The notes under the pieces: model-generated
Database searches by the model: none
What the model was told of the DNA's origin: nothing
Seen by the model: only the letters and a program-made list of their open reading frames with translations
Assembly: GCA_030141605.1 (NCBI GenBank)
Contig: JAQGDQ010000312.1
Coordinates: forward strand, 83,445-147,444
DNA: 64,000 nucleotides
DNA from: Tubiluchus corallicola
Taxonomy: Eukaryota; Priapulida; Priapulimorpha; Priapulimorphida; Tubiluchidae
Reading direction: 5' to 3'
Made by a program: the position numbers and the translations under genes
Shown: piece after piece, positions 60,801 through 64,000 of the stretch
Numbering within the stretch: position 1 is the first letter of the stretch
Layout: every line of letters starts with the position of its first letter

Positions 60801-63268
60801 CATATTTCATTTTTTCTACCTTGATCACTTACCTTAAGTAATCGCCGGCCTTGTTTGTTACGATTCATATAAAAAATCGTCTACATTGACCTCTTTAAAA
60901 AGCTGTTGCTGTTTGATATGGTAACCTGTTTAATTTTTGCCGCACGTTTTATGCATTTTTTATATTTCCACCAATTTTGAATTATTTTATTTTCCCAGTT
61001 TTTCCGTGATGAAGAAAAATATAATTTTACCTCTTTATGCTTATATGTCATCGCGTTTTCTTCAGGGGCGGAACTAGGAGGGAGCGAGGGGGGACACGCC
61101 CCCTGTCAAAATCGGACAAATAATTTTTTTTGCAGTGAAAATTGCAGTTCGCATGTAATCATTTTCAATATGAATTAGAATTAGGTAAAAAAATGTTTGG
61201 TTGCTTTAGTGTATTATTTTCTTAAAACTTGTGTGTGATAAATTTCTGTAAATAACAATTTAGTTAGAGGCACATTAATAACGTTAGGTTAACTCAGAGT
61301 TAATTTTCTCATTATTGCTCTGTCCGCTACACCGTCCTACACACGCTAATTATAGGCCTGCATGCAGTATAAAAGGGGTTAAAATTGGCTTAACCATTAT
61401 TTAACCACTTTGGATACCTCGGCCCTCCAAGAAAATTTTGCGCCCCCCCCCCCCCTGCTTGCCACATCTAGTTCCGGCCCTGGTTTTCTTAACATTTCAT
61501 ACTAAATCAAGAAATGCGTTTACGTTTTCTAGATTTTCGGGCCGGTTCAGCAGTTTTTGAGATTTAAGACACTGGATGAAGTAATCAAGCGTGCAAACAC
61601 TACACACTATGGACTTGCCGCGGCCGTGTTTACCAAGGACATAGATAAGGCTATCACCGTAGCGAACAGTATTCAAGCCGGGACCGTCTGGTAAGAGCGG
61701 GTAAACTTTGGATTCCGTTTTGCGATTTAGCGTAGGAGTAACGTTTCTAAGCAGGAAGAAACTCGTTTTTGTGCTCTCTGTCATAGAATATTACTAGATG
61801 CTGAACAGCTGCTTGTGAATCTAGCTTTTTTTCCTTTGGCTTCTTGCCTTTGGAATTTTCTACCAGAAAATTATTCTCTGAAACTATAATCTCACTTAGT
61901 TTATTTACTCAGTTCATGGAAAACTCACAAAAACACCTGTTATTACTAGTAAATTAGCTGTATGACTTCTGTTTTCCTTTGGCTTCTTATCTGTGGAATT
62001 CTTTGCCAGAAAATTGCTCTCTGAAAACTAATCTCACTTAATGCAAGAAGAATGTCAACTGACACCCTTTACCACTAGTAAATAAACTAAGTAAGGCTCT
62101 GATTAGCTATTAAAACCATTACTAATACAATAGCATGCACTATGAGATGTTGTCAACTGTGCACAAATGCTTTGTCTGATACACTTAACCTTTGACCTTT
62201 TTACAATCATCGTCAGTCACTGGAACTGTGAAAAGGCTTATTCTCTCGACGTGCATTCATACCTTTACCTTTTTGTATAACCCTTTACCAATAGCTTAAG
62301 AAGTGTTTCATATGCACAGAAATTTTCATATTATGACGCAAACCCGTAATTTTTCTCAATTTCCTGCGATCAGTGAAATGCACGGAAACTGCATTTGAGC
62401 TGCAACTCGGTTGGGGAGTGGAAAATGCTTCACAAGGGAGACTAGAAAAATTATCAGCAACTGTTTGACGAAGACTCGCAAGTGTTCGAAAAGTCAACAT
62501 TCGTGGCCTAGACGAAAGACTCGTTAAGCAAGCAGCCAGTGTTATTTGCAGACAAGCGACCGCGTGTTTACAGGTCCGACTCAAAGTCTATATCATTACA
62601 GTACCTTATAACTAGCAAGTGTAGAATGTTTTTACTAGGCTAATTAATGCAAGTGCTTGGTGCAGAAATGCATCTGCTTTTTCTTTGTAAATTGTAACTT
62701 ATATATATTGAACTGGTGGAGGGGGGAGGGTCGGGCCTGCTCAAACGGGGGTCGAGTTGCCTAATAATGGTTTCAACATAACTAGAATAAAACACTGTTG
62801 AATTGAACACACTGTTAGATATTGTTGTTTGTTAAATCTAGTAGAAAGAAAATTAAGGTTTTGATATCCTTTTGCATGCTATTACTTACGTCACATATGT
62901 TGTTGACATCCTTTTGCATGCTATTACTTACGTCACATATGTTGTTGACATCCTTTTGCACACTATTGTTTACGTCACATATGTTTTTGGCATCCTTTTG
63001 TGCACTATTTTTTATCAGTCACATATTATGTTGTTGACATCCATTTGCACACTATTATTTACATCACATATGTTGATGACATCCGTGTGCACACTTATTT
63101 ATCTGTCACATATTATGTTGTTGACATGCTTTTGCATACTATTATTTATCTGTTACATGTTATGTTGTTTACGTCCATTTACAAATGTTTTAGGGTTAAC
63201 GCATACCATGCTGGCAGCGCTAGTGCACCTTTTGGAGGCTTCAAGGAGTCGGGCATCGGAAGAGAGGG
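46347..63268 (+). CDS. ALDH1A: ALDH1A-like cytosolic aldehyde dehydrogenase, 11 exons, 3' exon outside window
   Basis: It oxidises aldehydes to acids with NAD+; ALDH1A members make retinoic acid from retinal. Exons: 46347-46400, 46932-47177, 48848-48977, 51355-51416, 53197-53325, 55912-56022, 57597-57699, 58773-58957, 59995-60159, 61533-61690, 63194-63268. Phases agree and give 472 residues of about 500. It starts [16 protein letters not shown] with no mitochondrial presequence. Catalytic features: WNFP with Asn166, cofactor motif FTGSTEVG (GSTE 241-244), general base Glu264 in LELGGKSPN, and nucleophile Cys298 in [11 protein letters not shown]. Glu to Cys spacing is 34, as in ALDH2. [14 protein letters not shown] near the end is also typical. 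The tail exon was not found before 64000. The family is clear. ALDH1A over ALDH2 or ALDH1B rests on the N-terminus and blocks such as [15 protein letters not shown]. Retinal as substrate is unproved. Confidence 0.93.
49333..49475. mobile_element. MITE family 5, short copy, ALDH intron
   Basis: Ends ttcagactag and ctagtctgaa with gagagaaaactcgcggcag inside match the ends of 25486-26260, without the 118-bp array. Confidence 0.7.
50455..50875. repeat. Interspersed repeat family 3, reverse orientation
   Basis: It contains cgtgtttgcgaaaattgaag, gaactgagatgtacagcacc and cacgtaagtcatttttgaaa, the antisense of the 53.5-54.1 kb copy. Confidence 0.75.
51685..51895. mobile_element. MITE family 2, reverse fragment
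   Basis: gccttttcacagttacagcg and gatcatgaaaaggtcaaagg start it, and cttgttcccaagcaagatcc marks its truncated end. Confidence 0.7.
52110..52331. mobile_element. hAT-type MITE, right part only
   Basis: It matches the right halves of the 9.7 and 56.4 kb elements (gaatcgttattaggccctcc) and ends cagataatttgcacacccctg. The left end is missing. Confidence 0.8.
53530..54125. repeat. Interspersed repeat family 3, near full length
   Basis: It runs from gcaaaaccggagcccatctt to gacttgaaaatgtggcat and is the longest forward copy together with 11170-11785. It follows the ALDH exon 53197-53325. Confidence 0.75.
54205..54630. repeat. 67-bp tandem repeat, about 6 copies, ALDH intron
   Basis: The unit is cttttacagctatgccatgc then tgattctgtgaagctggtag, ttgcttactcatgttactct and ttagaca. 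Three successive starts lie at 54344, 54411 and 54478. Confidence 0.9.
55686..55758. repeat. Long hairpin (30-bp stem), ALDH intron
   Basis: ccccagaattcaaatgctgc plus gaccatctgt, then a loop of about 14 bases, then acagatggtcgcaggatttt plus aattctgggg. The arms pair over about 30 bp with 2-3 mismatches. Confidence 0.85.
56441..56958. mobile_element. hAT-type MITE, complete, ALDH intron
   Basis: Ends caggggtgtgcaaattgggg and gataatttgcacacccctg. Flanks ctttacgt and ttttacgt are an 8-bp target duplication with one mismatch. Confidence 0.9.
57776..57811. repeat. (AAT)n microsatellite
   Basis: About a dozen aat triplets follow the exon ending 57699. Confidence 0.95.
57838..58260. mobile_element. 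Interspersed repeat family 6, second copy
   Basis: It is the counterpart of 29756-30430 without the long CA run. It ends gtagtgaaagggttaa. Confidence 0.65.
58773..58957 (+). CDS. ALDH1A: ALDH exon with the catalytic cysteine
   Basis: It encodes [20 protein letters not shown], the active-site peptide. The frame demands the acceptor actgttctag (ending 58772) and not the earlier tgtatttag at about 58735. Met stands where FNQGQCC or HQGQCC is usual. Confidence 0.92.
59009..59330. repeat. tRNA-derived SINE-like element
   Basis: gaagacatggccgcttagtg followed by gttgtgagttcaaaacccac fit the A and B boxes of a tRNA-type RNA polymerase III promoter. The body follows in the intron after the catalytic-Cys exon. 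The 3' limit is uncertain. Confidence 0.5.
59935..59985. repeat. (TTTA)n low-complexity repeat
   Basis: A run of atttatttattt-like units lies just ahead of the acceptor of the exon at 59995. Confidence 0.85.
61063..61482. mobile_element. hAT-type MITE (TIR cagggg-cggaactag) with perfect 8-bp TSD
   Basis: The left end caggggcggaactagg and right end ctagttccggccctg are inverted repeats. The flanks are gttttctt on both sides (61055-61062 and 61483-61490). It has a C-tract near the right end and no ORF. It is distinct from the caggggtgtgcaaa family. Confidence 0.88.
62065..62243. mobile_element. MITE family 2, right part
   Basis: It contains tagcatgcactatgagatgt, acacttaacctttgaccttt and the terminus ctgtgaaaaggcttatt. 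Confidence 0.7.
62860..63180. repeat. About 42-bp tandem repeat, 7-8 diverged copies
   Basis: The unit is gacatccttttgcatgctat plus tacttacgtcacatatgttg(tt). It lies just before the last visible ALDH exon (63194). Its reading frames are artefacts. Confidence 0.9.
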
Positions 63269-63563
63269 GTGAGTTTCGAACGTCTGTAGAAAAGCTTCCC
63301 TTTGGGTTAAAAAAATGAGAACACTACTTAATGCATGCACTTTTGTGTCATAAATTTTGTGATCATTTACAAGCGGGTATTTGCTTAGAATGTGAAGTTT
63401 CCTGAACCTTCGAGTCCGAGATTTGATTTGCCAGAACAAATATGCCTAAAAAGTGGAATAAACGGTGTAGTATCATTATTGTTAACCCACTAAGGACCCA
63501 GAAAAAACTACTTTATAAGCACATGCACCTTCACATGACTACTAGATAGATGGACAGAGACGC

Positions 63564-63970
63564 ACACTCATATCTCGGTTTGCCGGACAAAAGCGCGGAG
63601 ACATCGGTCCGAATTTGGCGATTGTCCGTATTTACCAATACTAAGTTAATACAGTCGGCGCCCGTGTATTAATGTAGAATCAATCGTCTCAAAACGTCTA
63701 GTACGGGCCATTCTTATGCAAAAGTATATAAAACTGTCAGCAATTGACTCAAATAACTCTGCATAATTGACTCTATACCTTTATATACGGAGATATGCAT
63801 GTGGTTACACTGGTGTATTGATGTAAGCAAAGTGATGGTCCGCCAACCAGCGGTCAGCTTGCGAAACAATGGACTTGTCCGTAGTATGCGGGACTTTTTA
63901 ACGGTCCATATTTTGTCCGAATCTTCCGATATCCATAAAAACGAGGTCCGGCAAACCGAGATATGAGCGT
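63564..63970. mobile_element. MITE family 1, inverted orientation
   Basis: Termini acactcatatctcggtttgc and ggcaaaccgagatatgagcg. The interior is the antisense of 661-1107. It occupies most of the sequence after the last visible ALDH exon. Confidence 0.85.
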
Positions 63971-64000
63971 TTTAACAATAAAAGTGTATACCTAATGTAC

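Overview
This is eukaryotic, animal nuclear DNA. Coding sequence is split into short exons with canonical GT..AG introns. The DNA is AT-rich and full of MITEs, SINE-like repeats and minisatellites. All the recognisable genes are metazoan orthologues. I cannot name the species. The dense MITEs, the moderate introns and the divergence from vertebrate proteins suggest a non-vertebrate animal, probably a marine invertebrate; that is inference. No bacterial, organellar or viral gene was recognised.

Layout. (1) 1-9880: two nearly identical tandem units of about 4.94 kb, each with one main coding exon of a GDP-D-glucose phosphorylase (GDPGP1) and a 21/42-bp minisatellite that begins on its stop codon. 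The right breakpoint of the unit lies inside a hAT-type MITE, which is cut short in copy 1 and complete with target-site duplication in copy 2. (2) 12368/12385-42721, + strand: an anoctamin of the ANO8 type. I rebuilt it by eye as 18 coding exons whose lengths sum to 2796 nt, or 931 codons plus stop; the first coding exon is missing. Its introns carry several long minisatellites (21, 22, 37, 40 and 118 bp units), MITEs, a degraded Tc1 transposase and, on the opposite strand, a complete nested two-exon LRAT-domain gene of 184 codons (30888-32431). (3) 42722-46346: intergenic, with a fold-back hAT element next to the ANO8 poly(A) signal and no convincing gene. (4) 46347-63268, + strand: 11 exons of a cytosolic ALDH1A-like aldehyde dehydrogenase covering 472 residues, with catalytic Asn, Glu and Cys present. 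Its last exon lies beyond the window. (5) 63269-64000: mostly a MITE.

The genes do not form an operon or a shared pathway: sugar-nucleotide quality control, an ER/plasma-membrane anoctamin, a lipid-acyltransferase-like LRAT protein and an aldehyde dehydrogenase. The notable biology lies in genome structure: the duplicated gene with its breakpoint in a transposon, a splice donor reiterated eight times as a minisatellite, a nested antisense gene whose stop codon appears to come from a repeat, and introns made largely of tandem arrays.

All exon limits come from reading splice sites and family conservation by eye. Sequence identities are estimates; no alignment was run.
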